In this document: positions 1 to 10,163 of the stretch, in pieces
Numbering within the stretch: the stretch's first letter is position 1
How the letters are laid out: each line of letters starts with the position of its first letter
NCBI GenBank assembly: GCA_022641835.1
Contig: CP048725.1
Span: 186,001-250,000, forward strand
Length of the DNA: 64,000 nt
Direction of reading: 5' to 3'
DNA from: Petasospora fabianii
Taxonomy: Eukaryota; Ascomycota; Saccharomycetes; Phaffomycetales; Wickerhamomycetaceae
Program-made: the position numbers and the translations under genes
The notes under the pieces: model-generated
Database searches by the model: none
Told to the model about the DNA's origin: nothing
What the model saw: the letters and a program-made list of their open reading frames with translations, nothing else

Positions 1-339
1 CAGAGGCATGATCGGCTCCATCCTTTCCTAATTAGATTGCGGTAACTTTGCTCGCATCCAAAGCCGAATTTCAATTCTTCACCACGTCCAGACCCGAGAC
101 AAACTTCGTCGAGTGTCACATATATAGCCTACCCTAAGAAAAGGCACTGATTAGACTTGAAAGAAAGCTCGTAGATCACACAGATTTGAGTAAAATACAC
201 GGTGCGCGTGCGATGACGCCAGGTCGCGGAGAAGGGAAAAATTACCGAGAACACTACATCTCTGATCTCTTTATAAGGCGGTGATCCAGCTCTTCTTCTT
301 AATTGAGTTACAGACTTTTTATTTTATCAGACACACACA
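1..339. other. 5' flank of the methionine sulfoxide reductase gene
   Basis: No coding sequence was recognised. A TATA-like TTTATAAGG lies near position 270, about 70 bases before the ATG at 340, and fits a core promoter for that gene. The rest shows no feature I can name. Confidence 0.5.
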
Positions 340-873
340 ATGGGTAACGACAACGAACACCACGCTTCGTACGCCAATTTCACCACATCCTCGCGCAGGG
401 AGACCCTTGAGCAAGTTCTTCTCTCATACGAGGCACTCAGCGATGGCCAGGACAACTGGGTTTGTAATCTCTCCAATGCATCCTCCCTGATATGGCACGC
501 ATATCATTCCCTCCCACTCAATATCAACTGGGCAGGATTCTATGTTCAGGATCCAAAGGACGAGTCTCAGTTGATCCTCGGCCCGTTCCAGGGCAAAGTG
601 GCGTGCCAAACAATTAAGATCGGCAAGGGTGTCTGTGGTACAGCTGCTGGTAACAAGGAGACACAGGTTGTGCCGGATGTCGAGAAGTTTCCCGGTCACA
701 TTGCCTGTGATGGTGAGACCAAGAGTGAGATTGTGGTACCGATTGTGGACGCTTCTGGTGTTGTGAGGGGTGTCATCGATATCGATTGCTTAGAATATGA
801 AGGCTTCGGAGAGGTTGATAAGGAGTTGTTAGAGAAGCTGGCGCAGTTAATTGCCAAGACAAATGCTTGGTGA
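340..873 (+). CDS. Free methionine-R-sulfoxide reductase (GAF domain)
   Basis: This 177-residue protein matches yeast YKL069W (fRMsr), which reduces free methionine-R-sulfoxide in the cytosol using thioredoxin. It is a single GAF domain. The family's three redox cysteines are seen at Cys89, Cys99 and Cys123, in the contexts VACQ, GVCG and IACD; in the yeast protein the equivalents are 91, 101 and 125. The conserved ESEIVVPI-like strand (KSEIVVPI) follows Cys123. Length is close to the 180 residues of the yeast enzyme. The ATG at 340 gives a full-length domain and lies about 70 bases after a TATA-like element. No intron is needed. Confidence 0.93.
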   Translation: MGNDNEHHASYANFTTSSRRETLEQVLLSYEALSDGQDNWVCNLSNASSLIWHAYHSLPLNINWAGFYVQDPKDESQLILGPFQGKVACQTIKIGKGVCGTAAGNKETQVVPDVEKFPGHIACDGETKSEIVVPIVDASGVVRGVIDIDCLEYEGFGEVDKELLEKLAQLIAKTNAW

Positions 874-1634
874 TGGACGTAATAGATTTCCTATGTTGGA
901 GGTTATTGTCTGTGTACTAACAGATTGGATTGTAGCACCGCCCAGTGGTCATAATGTGCGGGTTAGATAAGGGTTAACAACTTTCGAAACACCTTGACAG
1001 CCAAAACAATTGGTGTAATGATACAATAGAACGTATGACACTACATCACTTTCAAGAACAGATCAAGATCTGGTATCAGGTTCCTTCTGGACAGCCATTT
1101 TAGACGATCTATCTTCTTCATAAGTGCTTTAATGACCCACAAGTGGTCTCAGCTTGACTTGAAGACACTTGAATCTGATGAGGAGCCAGCGTATCCCTTG
1201 GCATAATCCCATTTCGATAATTGAGGGCTGCCTAAAGTGTTTATGGCTAAGGCTAAAGTAGTGTAAGAGGCAGTTGATCCGGGTCATTACACCGGTGGGC
1301 CATACACCTGGCAACACTGAACCTGGGAAAGCTGAATCAAGAATGTTGGCAGATAATCATCTGTATCAACTACCCCATAATCACCATAATATTTCGCCTG
1401 TGTACTGTGGATAAGACGGTGTCGACCGCATACCTTAACATGAGGTTGATATGAATCGAGAAGTGACAGATTACAACATACACTGTGACAATTCATTGTC
1501 GTTGCAAGTTAGTGAATTCGTGACATAGTATACAGTACATTTTGGCCTTTTTCTATTATTTTTTTTCAATCACCCTCACCATGATTATGGAGTTGTTGTT
1601 TATCCTCGTTCTGCTTTCCTGATTGAAAAGCTCC
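874..1634. other. Convergent intergenic region, no gene seen
   Basis: This stretch lies between the 3' ends of the reductase gene and RPB7. Only short open frames without recognisable motifs are present, and I see no tRNA-like or repeated structure. Confidence 0.5.
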
Positions 1635-2150
1635 TCAGAGAGCACCAAGATAATCCTCCTTTATACTTCCAATGGCATAGATAGCATTAACGTCTGCTCT
1701 CGTACCCACAATTTTCAGTCTCACTCTGCTTCCCTTTTCAATTACCTGATCATCCGATTGGTATGCTGGTGGATTTGCAGCCGGGTTGAAGGACATGTCA
1801 GGTGGAATCAAATGCGTAGACACAAACACCGTGAGTGGTCCTACATCGACAAAGAAACCGAGCTTGGACACCTGACTGACAATACCATCGACAACTTCAC
1901 CTTTAAACGGCTTCCAGACAACAGCACGGTATTTCACTGCAAATTCTGCTGATCCATCTCCTGGTATGATCGTTCCCTTGTCAATCTCAATGGACATGCA
2001 GTCAAGAACACACATGATGTATCCAAATTTACCCGTACAAGATCCCTCCACTTCGTTGAGAAGTTTCGTTCGCAGGAACTCATTCATCTGTGGACCGAAG
2101 TAGGATGGGTGGAGTGTGATGTTGAGTGAGAGGTCTTTTAGGAAGAACAT
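1635..2150 (-). CDS. RPB7: RNA polymerase II subunit Rpb7
   Basis: This 171-residue protein is the Rpb7 subunit, which with Rpb4 forms the stalk of RNA polymerase II and contacts nascent RNA. It begins [20 protein letters not shown], the usual start of the N-terminal RNP-like domain. The C-terminal S1/OB domain (about residues 80-171) contains [20 protein letters not shown] and ends in IKEDYLGAL. Length equals the yeast protein (171). It diverges from MRPL23 across a roughly 450-base intergenic promoter. No intron is evident. Confidence 0.97.
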   Translation of the reverse strand: MFFLKDLSLNITLHPSYFGPQMNEFLRTKLLNEVEGSCTGKFGYIMCVLDCMSIEIDKGTIIPGDGSAEFAVKYRAVVWKPFKGEVVDGIVSQVSKLGFFVDVGPLTVFVSTHLIPPDMSFNPAANPPAYQSDDQVIEKGSRVRLKIVGTRADVNAIYAIGSIKEDYLGAL

Positions 2151-2600
2151 GGCTTGTGTGTATGGTCGTGTGATGTGTGTTGGATGAGATGTCGAGTGTG
2201 GAGTGGATGATGACGAAGGTTGTCTCTAAACGTCCAGCGTGTGAGGTGAAAGGTGGGGGTAATCGCCGTGATTTTTTTTGGGGAGGAGGGAGTGTGTGGT
2301 TATGGGATGAACCTTTAAGACGATGTCAGCGACGACGTCGGTTCCTTGTTATTTCCTGGTCCGGTTTCTCGTTCTTGTAAGCGCCGTTGACGACGGTTTG
2401 TTCAGCTTGTTTTCCTTCTGTTCGGTCCACCGTCGAAGGTCGCGAAATCTGGGCCCAGTTGGGCATAAGCGTCGCAACGTGTAGCGCATGTTGTGTGCTT
2501 ATGCCGAGTCTACTGCAGTGAAAAAAGAGCTTTGATCAACGGGTCTCGAGACCAGTAAGAACAACTTGAGAAGGATCCTTTTGCGATACACTTACATACA
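2151..2600. promoter_or_regulatory. Divergent promoter RPB7 / MRPL23
   Basis: The 450 bases between the two start codons must serve both genes. GC content is higher than in neighbouring flanks. A perfect 12-bp palindrome GGTCTCGAGACC lies at 2542-2553, about 50 bases before the MRPL23 ATG. I do not recognise it as the site of a known factor. Confidence 0.4.
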
Positions 2601-3163
2601 ATGTCTCAGAGACTTGGAAGAGTGAGTTTAGAACGTGGAGTGCCTAAAGGGCCAATGTTTCTTGTCTCAGGGTGTCTGTTACTAACAAGCTTCTCCAGAG
2701 CGCACTTGGTGTCGCTAGAATATGGCATCATGTCGATGTCGCTAAAGACCAGAGAACCCTTGGTCGTCTCGCTACAAACATCGCTATCACATTGATGGGC
2801 AAGCACAAGCCGATCTACGACAAGACACTCGATCAGGGTGACTATGTTGTGGTGACAAATTGCGCTCAGCTCAAGATCACAGGTAACAAGTTCTACCAAA
2901 AGGAGTACTGGAGACACTCTACCAAGCCAGGTCAGCTTCATCTCACGCCCATGAACAGACTAGCCGCCGACAAGGGATTTGGTGAGATTCTCAAGAAGGC
3001 TGTCAGTGGTATGCTCCCAAAGAACAGTTTCAGAAAGCAGAGATTGGAAAGACTCAAGGTGTTCGATGGTACTGAGCACCCATACAAGGAGAACATCGTT
3101 GCCTTCCATGATCAGCAGGATACCGTCCAAAAGAAGTTGCAGCAGCTTTCAGAGAAGAAGTAA
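2601..3163 (+). CDS. MRPL23: Mitochondrial ribosomal protein uL13m (Mrpl23)
   Basis: Two exons are inferred: 2601-2621 and 2699-3163. The 77-nt intron 2622-2698 starts GTGAGT, has TACTAAC at 2680-2686 and ends CCAG. Splicing gives MSQRLGR followed by [14 protein letters not shown], which matches the start of yeast Mrpl23 ([21 protein letters not shown]). The 161-residue product compares with 163 in yeast. L13-family signatures are seen: [28 protein letters not shown], and [19 protein letters not shown]. It is a large-subunit component of the mitochondrial ribosome. Without splicing, translation from the next in-frame ATG (2672) would lose the conserved N-terminus. Confidence 0.95.
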
Positions 3164-3631
3164 GCAAGAGGAAATATCGCATTTGTACATTACATATCCA
3201 CGCACATTCTGGGAAGATGGCCCCGCTTGTATATAGGGCACAGAGAAATAATGATCGGTTTACGCATTTGGAACGGACTCAAGTGTAGGCATTGTAAATC
3301 ACCAGATCTCATCGATCAAAAGAAAACTGAGATGCATCACACAGCACTTCTCTTGCACTAGCTAATGGTTGTGATTGTATTACTTGTGCTCATAGTTGGT
3401 ACATCAAGCCGCGAAAGGTATACCGTCTATAGCAGGAGCCTCTCACAACTAGCAACCCCTTATATACCCTGCTCCATAGAAGGCCTACCAAGAATAGGAG
3501 ACGCTAAAGCGAGTGCCGTCATCCTTTCTATCAATTGTGGTCTACAACACGAGTGACCGCGTTGCTATCTTATAAGAAGAACGTCCGTCAGGAGCCACAA
3601 CACCCGCTATCTACCCCGCCATATAGCCGCC
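3164..3631. other. Intergenic, MRPL23 3' end to F-box gene promoter
   Basis: Nothing beyond 3' untranslated sequence and a promoter is recognised. Short TATA-like stretches (CTTATATACC near 3460, CTTATAAG near 3570) lie 60-180 bases before the next ATG. Confidence 0.4.
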
Positions 3632-5731
3632 ATGGGCTTCCCCTTCCTTAGACTTCCCCTCGAGATCCAAGTAAACATAATTACATGCTTGGACGACGTT
3701 GAGACACTCCGAAATCTCCTTGCCATCCAAGATGTCCTTGATGACCTACATTCTATGATACGGATTACGACTAATAGAACCAACGGGACGTGCAGATACT
3801 TCACAACACTTCCATTTGACAAGATCCAGAGGGTCCCAATGCCCACGGATAAAGACAGCTCACTATTAGATGATGCAGGTAAGGGATTCATCTTGATAAT
3901 GGACTTGGTTTGGCCAAATGAAACTGAACCGCCGCTTACCAGTACGATCTTCTCATCGGATCGCTACATCTTTGTAAGCATGTTCCTCAGTGGAAGTTGT
4001 TTCACCCATGAATCCATACCAGCGCTTCAAGACTTCCTCGTCAATATTGAAAAATCTCGCATATGTGCAGCCCATTTTTACTCGAATGAAGATGCTGAAG
4101 TGGAGGTTGACTCAGAGTCTGTGTCAAAGAACACAAGCTTGTCCAATCTCAACCGCCTTGTCATCCATGTGAAAGATAATCATAAGATTTCTGAAGTAAG
4201 GTATTCTGGATCCCTGAATCATCTCATTCTTGATCGCGTCTCTCAAAAGAACGTTGATTTGGTGCTAAGTACTTATGCAGGACTCTTGGACAGGACAGAA
4301 GATCTCTCACTTCTGTCAGAGGAAAGCGACAACCCAGCGGACAATATCCTTCCAACGGACCAACCTTCCGTACTTGTATACCGTCCCAGTGTTCCAGTAC
4401 CAGTCAGAGGTATCCATTTAAATTGTAAGCCTGGAAGCTGTAAAACTGTTCGAAGCTGCTACGAGCTGAGGGATGTCACTTTCAAAGGCGATGGAGGCAA
4501 GCTGGTCTTGTCCTCATCCCCTAAAGATCTATCATCCATGAGTTCGTCTCCACCCACAATAGTCAATGTTGATGGATCAGGAATTACCAGTCTAAGGCTT
4601 GATGGCTTGCTGATGTTCCCGTTATTGGAAAATGTAAAGCTCCCAAATCTTCGTGATCTTACCCTCACCACTAATTACCATAACCTAGGGAGATCCAAAA
4701 TCTCAATATACTCGAAAAGTGAAAGCCAGCTTCTCGCCCTCAAAGAACTGTTCAGTCCTGTTGTCAACTTGGAGATGGACAGAGTCTGCTGGTGTGCTGT
4801 GTACACCTTACCACGGGGGACACTGGACAGGCTTGAATCATTGACAATGAATCTCATATCGCATAACAGTCGCCCACTTACAAGTGACCTCGATGAGTAT
4901 AGGGATCTAGTCATTGAGCCGAAGATTCATTTGCCATCTCTTGAAAAGTTGCATGTTCGGGTTCGTACGAACAACCAAGACCTTGAGCTACTCAGATCGG
5001 CAATCACAGCACCTGCTTTGGAGCTACTCAAGGTTGTGACGGATTCTAGTCGGGTGAGTGTACTGAATAGTATTGCTCGTCACTTCCCACACATCCAACA
5101 TCTTGACATCAGTAGAGCTATCAACCACTCTAGACCTTATGCCATTAATCCAGCAGCAGCTTTAGGCGATGGCATCCCAAAGTTGTCCTCGAATGTGAAT
5201 ATCACATTTCAGAATTTGGTCTCTCTAAAGATCTCTCAAGCATATTGGGAAAGTGCGTTTGAGGATAGTGAAACGCCAAATCTTCAAGAGCTGGTGATTA
5301 CCCAAGCTAAACTCGGTAAGGAATTTAGATGCAGAAACATGCCATCACTGACCAAATTGACTATTCATGGCGATACGGTGCCATACCCTAATGACGACTA
5401 CAGAGAGTCCTATCGCACATTGACCATCTCCGGATCCAAGAGTTTGAAGGAATTGACAATCAGAGGTATGTATCGATCCTTAACATTTGATGATTGCCCA
5501 TCATTAGAGGTTATCACAGCTGTTTGTCCATTGTTGTACGTCTCATCTAATGAGTTATTGAAGAATTTGAAATCCATTAGTTACACCTCAGCCAATGGGC
5601 GCAAGCCGGTCCATCGTTCCGATTTGGCTGGACCGGGGACTGTTATCCTCATTGAAGACTATGATGATGCCAATCTTTTTGATCTGGATAATGATCCAGA
5701 TTCTACTCCTTACTTCGACTCAGACTTCTGA
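3632..5731 (+). CDS. F-box protein with leucine-rich-repeat-like body
   Basis: This 699-residue protein opens with an F-box-like segment (residues about 4-45: LRLPLEIQVNIITCLDDVET), the motif that binds Skp1 in SCF ubiquitin ligases. The remainder is a long series of irregular leucine-rich stretches such as LNRLVIHVKD, LRDLTLTTNY, LEKLHVRVRT and LKELTIRGMY, resembling the degenerate LRR solenoids of fungal F-box proteins. It ends in an acidic tail (DDANLFDLDNDPDS). I infer a substrate receptor of an SCF complex. I do not recognise an orthologue: the sequence is not an obvious Grr1, Cdc4 or Met30. The ATG at 3632 places the F-box at its usual position at the very N-terminus. Confidence 0.72.
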   Translation: MGFPFLRLPLEIQVNIITCLDDVETLRNLLAIQDVLDDLHSMIRITTNRTNGTCRYFTTLPFDKIQRVPMPTDKDSSLLDDAGKGFILIMDLVWPNETEPPLTSTIFSSDRYIFVSMFLSGSCFTHESIPALQDFLVNIEKSRICAAHFYSNEDAEVEVDSESVSKNTSLSNLNRLVIHVKDNHKISEVRYSGSLNHLILDRVSQKNVDLVLSTYAGLLDRTEDLSLLSEESDNPADNILPTDQPSVLVYRPSVPVPVRGIHLNCKPGSCKTVRSCYELRDVTFKGDGGKLVLSSSPKDLSSMSSSPPTIVNVDGSGITSLRLDGLLMFPLLENVKLPNLRDLTLTTNYHNLGRSKISIYSKSESQLLALKELFSPVVNLEMDRVCWCAVYTLPRGTLDRLESLTMNLISHNSRPLTSDLDEYRDLVIEPKIHLPSLEKLHVRVRTNNQDLELLRSAITAPALELLKVVTDSSRVSVLNSIARHFPHIQHLDISRAINHSRPYAINPAAALGDGIPKLSSNVNITFQNLVSLKISQAYWESAFEDSETPNLQELVITQAKLGKEFRCRNMPSLTKLTIHGDTVPYPNDDYRESYRTLTISGSKSLKELTIRGMYRSLTFDDCPSLEVITAVCPLLYVSSNELLKNLKSISYTSANGRKPVHRSDLAGPGTVILIEDYDDANLFDLDNDPDSTPYFDSDF

Positions 5732-6326
5732 TGATATATCAGGGATGCACATCTGCAGGTGCAGCTTATCTTAACTTCAGCAGCTAGACTTTACTATACT
5801 GATCTTCTCAGCCACGTACTAGTCACATTATCTTGCAACAGGTCAATATTGGGGGCAAGTAATATTACTAAACTAAGTGTCACTTCATTGAAACAACGAT
5901 TTGTGACTTAGGACACTGAAATGTCATCGGCCTTCCCGATTGAGATAACCCCCCAATCGTTTCGGCCGCGGTTAAATTCCGCGGGAACTTACGCTCCCCT
6001 GAAGTGATGGGGAGTTTTTAACTATGGCGCAGAGAGGCTTACTGATTCTCCTTCTTTACTCTTTTCTTCTTCTGGGAAATCGACAAAACATATCAGGTGG
6101 ATGAAACTTGGCCACTTATCAAGTAAGTGACTTTTATCTGTGTCGGCGTCGAACCTCAAACTTTTGCTGCTCTCACGTGAAATATCCCCACCAGCTGGCG
6201 CGCGCATATACTTTCCCCGTACGAAAGGAATATCGGTTTCGAAGCACTTAAACCTCCTCCACTTCAGCCCGTTACTCCCAAGAATCGTCATAGGCATTGC
6301 TCACTACGATCTGTCATACCAGCAGA
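5732..6326. other. Intergenic, upstream of the Pex11-like gene
   Basis: No gene was recognised. A GC-rich patch at 5960-6015 contains two CCGCGG palindromes (listed separately) and CTCCCC/GGGGAG inverted arms at about 5993-6014. The segment is probably the promoter region of the downstream gene. Confidence 0.4.
5963..5984. promoter_or_regulatory. Paired CCGCGG palindromes before the Pex11-like gene
   Basis: CCGCGG occurs at 5966-5971 and again at 5979-5984, separated by seven bases. CCGCGG is the core of sites bound by dimeric Zn2Cys6 factors such as Pdr1/Pdr3. On the minus strand the segment also reads CGG-AAT-TTA-N7-CCG. This resembles an oleate response element (CGG-N3-TNA-N9-12-CCG), but the CGG-to-CCG spacing is 13 instead of 15-18. 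The site is about 345 bases before the ATG. Function is inference. Confidence 0.35.
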
Positions 6327-7100
6327 ATGACCAGTATCAGGCGCATAGCTCTTACAAGGGTCCTCACACAGGCTGGCAATCCAGCTACATGGTCCAGACT
6401 GGATGCGTTTCTCAAGGCCCACCATGATGATGTCCTTGGCCTCATCAGCTACACATCCGTGTTAATCTGTGAGCTGATCAAGAACTTCCCCAAGGTCAAA
6501 CACCTACTCCACAAGCTACTATATCGTCTTCGCCTCGTACGCAAACCAGCACCTGCTACACCTGAACCCCTTTCTCAAAGGGCGCAAAACATCGCCGAAA
6601 CGTTCAACAGTATCTATGGCTACATTGTGGATATCCGCATTGCACAGGGCATTTTCTACATAGTACCATACATTGCCCAATTCCTCACGGATTACAACAC
6701 ACCGTCAAAGCTCAAGACTGCTTTCAGCTCATGGCAAGGCGTGGATAACTTCCTCACGTTCTTCCTCTTTGGGAACTATCAATGGCTCGAGAACCTCGCA
6801 TTTATCCTTTCGCATGACTTCCTCCCCGCTGATACTGATCTGTTCCTTCTCGAAAAGCACAAGAAAGACAAGTCCTTGTCTGCTTCCGATTGGTATTATG
6901 TGTACTCTTGTGCTCTCTGGTGCGCATGGAATGTCATTGCAAACCTCAAGTTGTTGAGAAAGGGACAAGTTAATTTCAACTTGTTGTGCGACCTTATTTT
7001 GAGTTATCATTGGGCCCTGCCGGCTGGTTTCTTAGACAGACCTACATTTGCCATTGTTGGGTTCCTTAACACGGTCACGAGATTCAAGGACCTGTTGTAA
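6327..7100 (+). CDS. Pex11-family peroxisomal membrane protein (Pex11/25/27-like)
   Basis: This 257-residue protein has the layout of the Pex11 family, which shapes and divides peroxisomes. An N-terminal amphipathic segment (RLDAFLKAHHDDVLGLISYT) is followed by a basic stretch (KLLYRLRLVRKP). A central helix-rich part contains IAQGIFYIVPYIAQFL, and a C-terminal hydrophobic segment runs LLCDLILSYHWALPAGFL. The RKP basic patch and the two weak membrane segments are typical, but individual motifs are poorly conserved in this family, so I cannot choose between Pex11, Pex25/27 and Pex11C. The start at 6327 is the first ATG in frame; the frame stays open 30 bases upstream without another ATG. Confidence 0.62.
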   Translation: MTSIRRIALTRVLTQAGNPATWSRLDAFLKAHHDDVLGLISYTSVLICELIKNFPKVKHLLHKLLYRLRLVRKPAPATPEPLSQRAQNIAETFNSIYGYIVDIRIAQGIFYIVPYIAQFLTDYNTPSKLKTAFSSWQGVDNFLTFFLFGNYQWLENLAFILSHDFLPADTDLFLLEKHKKDKSLSASDWYYVYSCALWCAWNVIANLKLLRKGQVNFNLLCDLILSYHWALPAGFLDRPTFAIVGFLNTVTRFKDLL

Positions 7101-7217
7101 TCGATATATTCATGGCATATGGTCATTCTGTTGATGTTAAAGAGGGCTTTACACACTACAATAGACAGTTTTTGATCAAAGATTTATAGTTGGATTAAAA
7201 ATTGTATGCAAGAGAAA

Positions 7218-8864
7218 TCATTCTGGATTGTTCTTCAGCCAGTTTGTGTGCTCAATAAGCTGAGGACAGAAAGTGTTTGGATCCTGACCCCAATATTCCT
7301 TGAGTTTCAGACCGATAAGTTTCTCACTGATTGGTGTTGGTCCAGTGTAGTCCTTACACAACGCGCCTGTGACAATCTGGAAGATTCTAAGCTCAAAGTC
7401 ATAACCAGCATGTTCAGTCGTAGAAAGATACATTCTAACATGTTCGTTTCCTGGCTTGATGATTTCGTTATCGTTGAGAAGGGCAAATGGAATGAGTTTT
7501 GGATAACTGAGATGCATGAATTGGATATCTGGCTCTTTCGCAGAGTCGGCATTGACGATTCTGTTGGTCTCATCGAGATGGGAGCCCTTGAGGAAGTTTT
7601 TGTAGTCCTGGATTGGGTCAGCTTGTCCGAGGGCCTTCGAGTTGAACTGGCCATCGTAATGGTACCCGATGAATTTGAATGGTTGAAGCACCTGGTAGTA
7701 ATTAGCTCCGAGAACTGTAGCTGCGGCAATGAATGTTTCCTTGTCACCTTCACCGGCAGACCCTTGAGAGAAGATAGAATAGTATAGTTTTGGACCAAAG
7801 ATGTTGTAATAGAGGGAAAGCAGCAAAGTCTTGCAATGTTTGGTTTTATCGACCAGAATCATACCACTCTCACTGGATGGGTTTGGTAGTGTGCCTTCAA
7901 AGTCATGGAATGTAACATCTTCCAAGAGGTTCACGTCTTTAGCGGTCTTTCCTTTATGTGGACCTCTAACAATGTTGTCTGTGACTGTGATACCGGCAAT
8001 TTCGTAATACTTTGGAGTAGTGGTTCTTGCCCAAGCGTCAGGCCAAATCACCAAGCCGTGCTTCTTAAACACATCAGACTTGAACAGTGGTGTTGGGTCC
8101 TTCAATGGGACGTTATCAGCATCGAGGAACAAGATCTTTTCAAACTTGGAGATGAGGAAAGCCAGGTTCTTGTACTGGTAACCTGAAATCTTTGCATCGA
8201 GCTTCTCGGCAAGGTCACCAATTTCACCTGGCAAGTAGGTACAGCGACCATTGTACTTTGGCAAGATGACTTCACAGAACTCATGTTCGTATTCACCTTC
8301 ATCGCCAATGAACACCTCAATAGGTAGAGTACAGCCCAGGAGTCTCAACTGCTCAATACCGATCAGTGCCAACCACGAGAACTTGATACCACCAACAAAG
8401 ACGATACCTTCACCGGAGGGCTTTGAGTCATCGGCGTGGAAGCTTTTATGTGTATCAATTTCGAGGTCGGCCATGTATGAGGCATGGGCCTCCTTGAGTC
8501 TTCTGTATGAGAGATCGTCAATGTTCAACAAGTTTGAGAGGTACTTTCTTGAAAACACGAAATCGTCATCGGTAGCAAACTTCTCCTTTGCCTTCTCACC
8601 ATCTTTGTACTCTGTGAGCTGTCCCACAGAGGGCTTGCTCTTGTTGATGAGCTGGAATACCCAGTCGTAAGCAGTGGACGGTGACGATTGCGGCGTGGAG
8701 GAGGTTGCCTCATCCTGAAGGAAGTCTGGTGTTGATCCGGTGAACTGGGAAGCACGGTCGTGGAAGCCGGAGGAGGACTGGTGAGAGAGGAAGTAGAGCC
8801 CCGTGAACACGAGGACGATAACGATACCAATTCGTTGGAACTTTCGGGAGGCGAATGACATCAT
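7218..8864 (-). CDS. MNN2: Alpha-1,2-mannosyltransferase, Mnn2/Mnn5 family (GT71)
   Basis: This 548-residue type II membrane protein matches Golgi alpha-1,2-mannosyltransferases of the Mnn2/Mnn5 type, which add branches to the outer-chain mannan of N-glycans. A short cytosolic tail (about residues 1-11) is followed by a signal anchor (IGIVIVLVFTGLYFL) and a Ser/Thr-rich stem. The catalytic domain begins near EGIVFVGGIKFSWLALIGIE. The metal-binding DxD motif lies in FLDADNVPLKDP (about residue 245), and SGMILVDKTKH follows. A second Met directly after the first makes the start ambiguous by one residue. Paralogues are common, so the symbol denotes the family and not proven orthology. Confidence 0.85.
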   Translation of the reverse strand: MMSFASRKFQRIGIVIVLVFTGLYFLSHQSSSGFHDRASQFTGSTPDFLQDEATSSTPQSSPSTAYDWVFQLINKSKPSVGQLTEYKDGEKAKEKFATDDDFVFSRKYLSNLLNIDDLSYRRLKEAHASYMADLEIDTHKSFHADDSKPSGEGIVFVGGIKFSWLALIGIEQLRLLGCTLPIEVFIGDEGEYEHEFCEVILPKYNGRCTYLPGEIGDLAEKLDAKISGYQYKNLAFLISKFEKILFLDADNVPLKDPTPLFKSDVFKKHGLVIWPDAWARTTTPKYYEIAGITVTDNIVRGPHKGKTAKDVNLLEDVTFHDFEGTLPNPSSESGMILVDKTKHCKTLLLSLYYNIFGPKLYYSIFSQGSAGEGDKETFIAAATVLGANYYQVLQPFKFIGYHYDGQFNSKALGQADPIQDYKNFLKGSHLDETNRIVNADSAKEPDIQFMHLSYPKLIPFALLNDNEIIKPGNEHVRMYLSTTEHAGYDFELRIFQIVTGALCKDYTGPTPISEKLIGLKLKEYWGQDPNTFCPQLIEHTNWLKNNPE

Positions 8865-9485
8865 GATTTGAGTTGTAGTGGAGATAGGACCCTATTTGCA
8901 GGATCTCAATGACGCGCTGGGAGATGTGAGATGAGGGATGTTGTTGTGGCCTAGAAGTCTTTCAATACAGGGAAGCGGAGAGTGACTTAATGGGGCCAAG
9001 GAAGAGCGAAGGATGCGATGTGAGTGCAAGAGCTAAGGGAACACTAGCAACAACAAAGTAATATGCGTCGAGTTTAGTCGGTGCTCAATAATTGGTCGTT
9101 GAAATTGGCGTTGATCTACAGAATAACGCGCGGCTGACTGAAAAATCAACACTGGCGCAACCTAGGCAATTTTGGGGATTAATCGTATTCATTACGGTTT
9201 GGGCGTTAAAAAGTCATTTCATTGTCGTTGGCAGTGATATTTGGAGCTTGAATATTCTCTAGTTATCAAATTTGAAGGGCTGCTTAAGCGCATACGGCTA
9301 TAAATTAATCATGACTTGAGATGAACAGCACCAAGAAAATGGCCGAAAACGGAAACTGCTAGTTTAGGCACATGTCAAGCAATTAATACTCTGACAAAGA
9401 GGACAGAGTCCATAAACTGCACATAGATACTTCGATGCTGATATCAGAAGAAGAAGCCACATTATGTTGAGCCACACCATGAAGC
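8865..9485. other. Promoter region of the mannosyltransferase and 3' flank of FMP52 copy 1
   Basis: No coding sequence or repeat was recognised in this 621-base stretch. Confidence 0.45.
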
Positions 9486-10163
9486 TTAGGCTTTAGCGGC
9501 TTTGTTAACCTCATTACCAGAGAGAATGGTGACCTTCTTATCGTGCTTCTTCTGAGACTCCTTCAAAGCAGCCAGTGCAACCTCCTCACCATAGACAGGT
9601 GACATCAAATAGCTAGCAAATCTCGTACCATAGGCCATGGAACCGATCTTAGCACCTAGATTGTTAAGGAACCCCTTGTCCTCCTTTCTATCACCGAGAA
9701 GAGCACCGGGTCTGAGGATGATAGTTTCTTCGAAATCAAGGGCAATCACATCTCTCTCAAGTTCACCTTTCATCTTCAAGTAGGGGAATGGAGATCCAGC
9801 ATTGGCACCGACACTGGAAATGAGAACGTACTTGGTGAAGCCAGCCTCCTTGGCAGCCTTTGCAAGGCTCAAGTTAAGATGGAGATCAATCTTTCTCTGG
9901 TTCTCAATCCCACCACTCTTTGCACGTGTGCTACCAAGACCAGAGAAGAATGTTGAACACTCTGGGTCCTGTTTCTTGATCTGCTTGACCTTGTCGGTCC
10001 AAGTGGAGGAATCCGAGTCGAGAATGGCCTCTAGTTGAGCATTGTCCTTGACGAAATCAGGCTCACTTCTGGAGATTGTGTACGCCTTGTTGAAATACTC
10101 TGGGGCGTGCTTGACGATCAAGTTACCGCAGAGACCAGTGGCTCCGACGATGAGTGCAGACAT
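9486..10163 (-). CDS. FMP52: Fmp52-like NAD(P)-binding protein, copy 1
   Basis: This 225-residue short-chain dehydrogenase-like protein matches yeast Fmp52, found at the mitochondrial outer membrane; its reaction is unknown. The N-terminal Rossmann motif is VGATGLCGN (residues 6-14). Other family segments are FFSGLGSTRAK, NQRKIDLHLNLSLAKAAKE, KYVLISSVGA, PYLKMKGELERDVIAL and IILRPGALLGDR. A homologous gene of identical length lies 793 bases upstream in the same orientation (10957-11634). The two copies align without gaps and appear roughly two-thirds identical by eye, which indicates a tandem duplication of some age. The ATG at 10163 directly begins the Rossmann fold. Confidence 0.88.
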   Translation of the reverse strand: MSALIVGATGLCGNLIVKHAPEYFNKAYTISRSEPDFVKDNAQLEAILDSDSSTWTDKVKQIKKQDPECSTFFSGLGSTRAKSGGIENQRKIDLHLNLSLAKAAKEAGFTKYVLISSVGANAGSPFPYLKMKGELERDVIALDFEETIILRPGALLGDRKEDKGFLNNLGAKIGSMAYGTRFASYLMSPVYGEEVALAALKESQKKHDKKVTILSGNEVNKAAKA

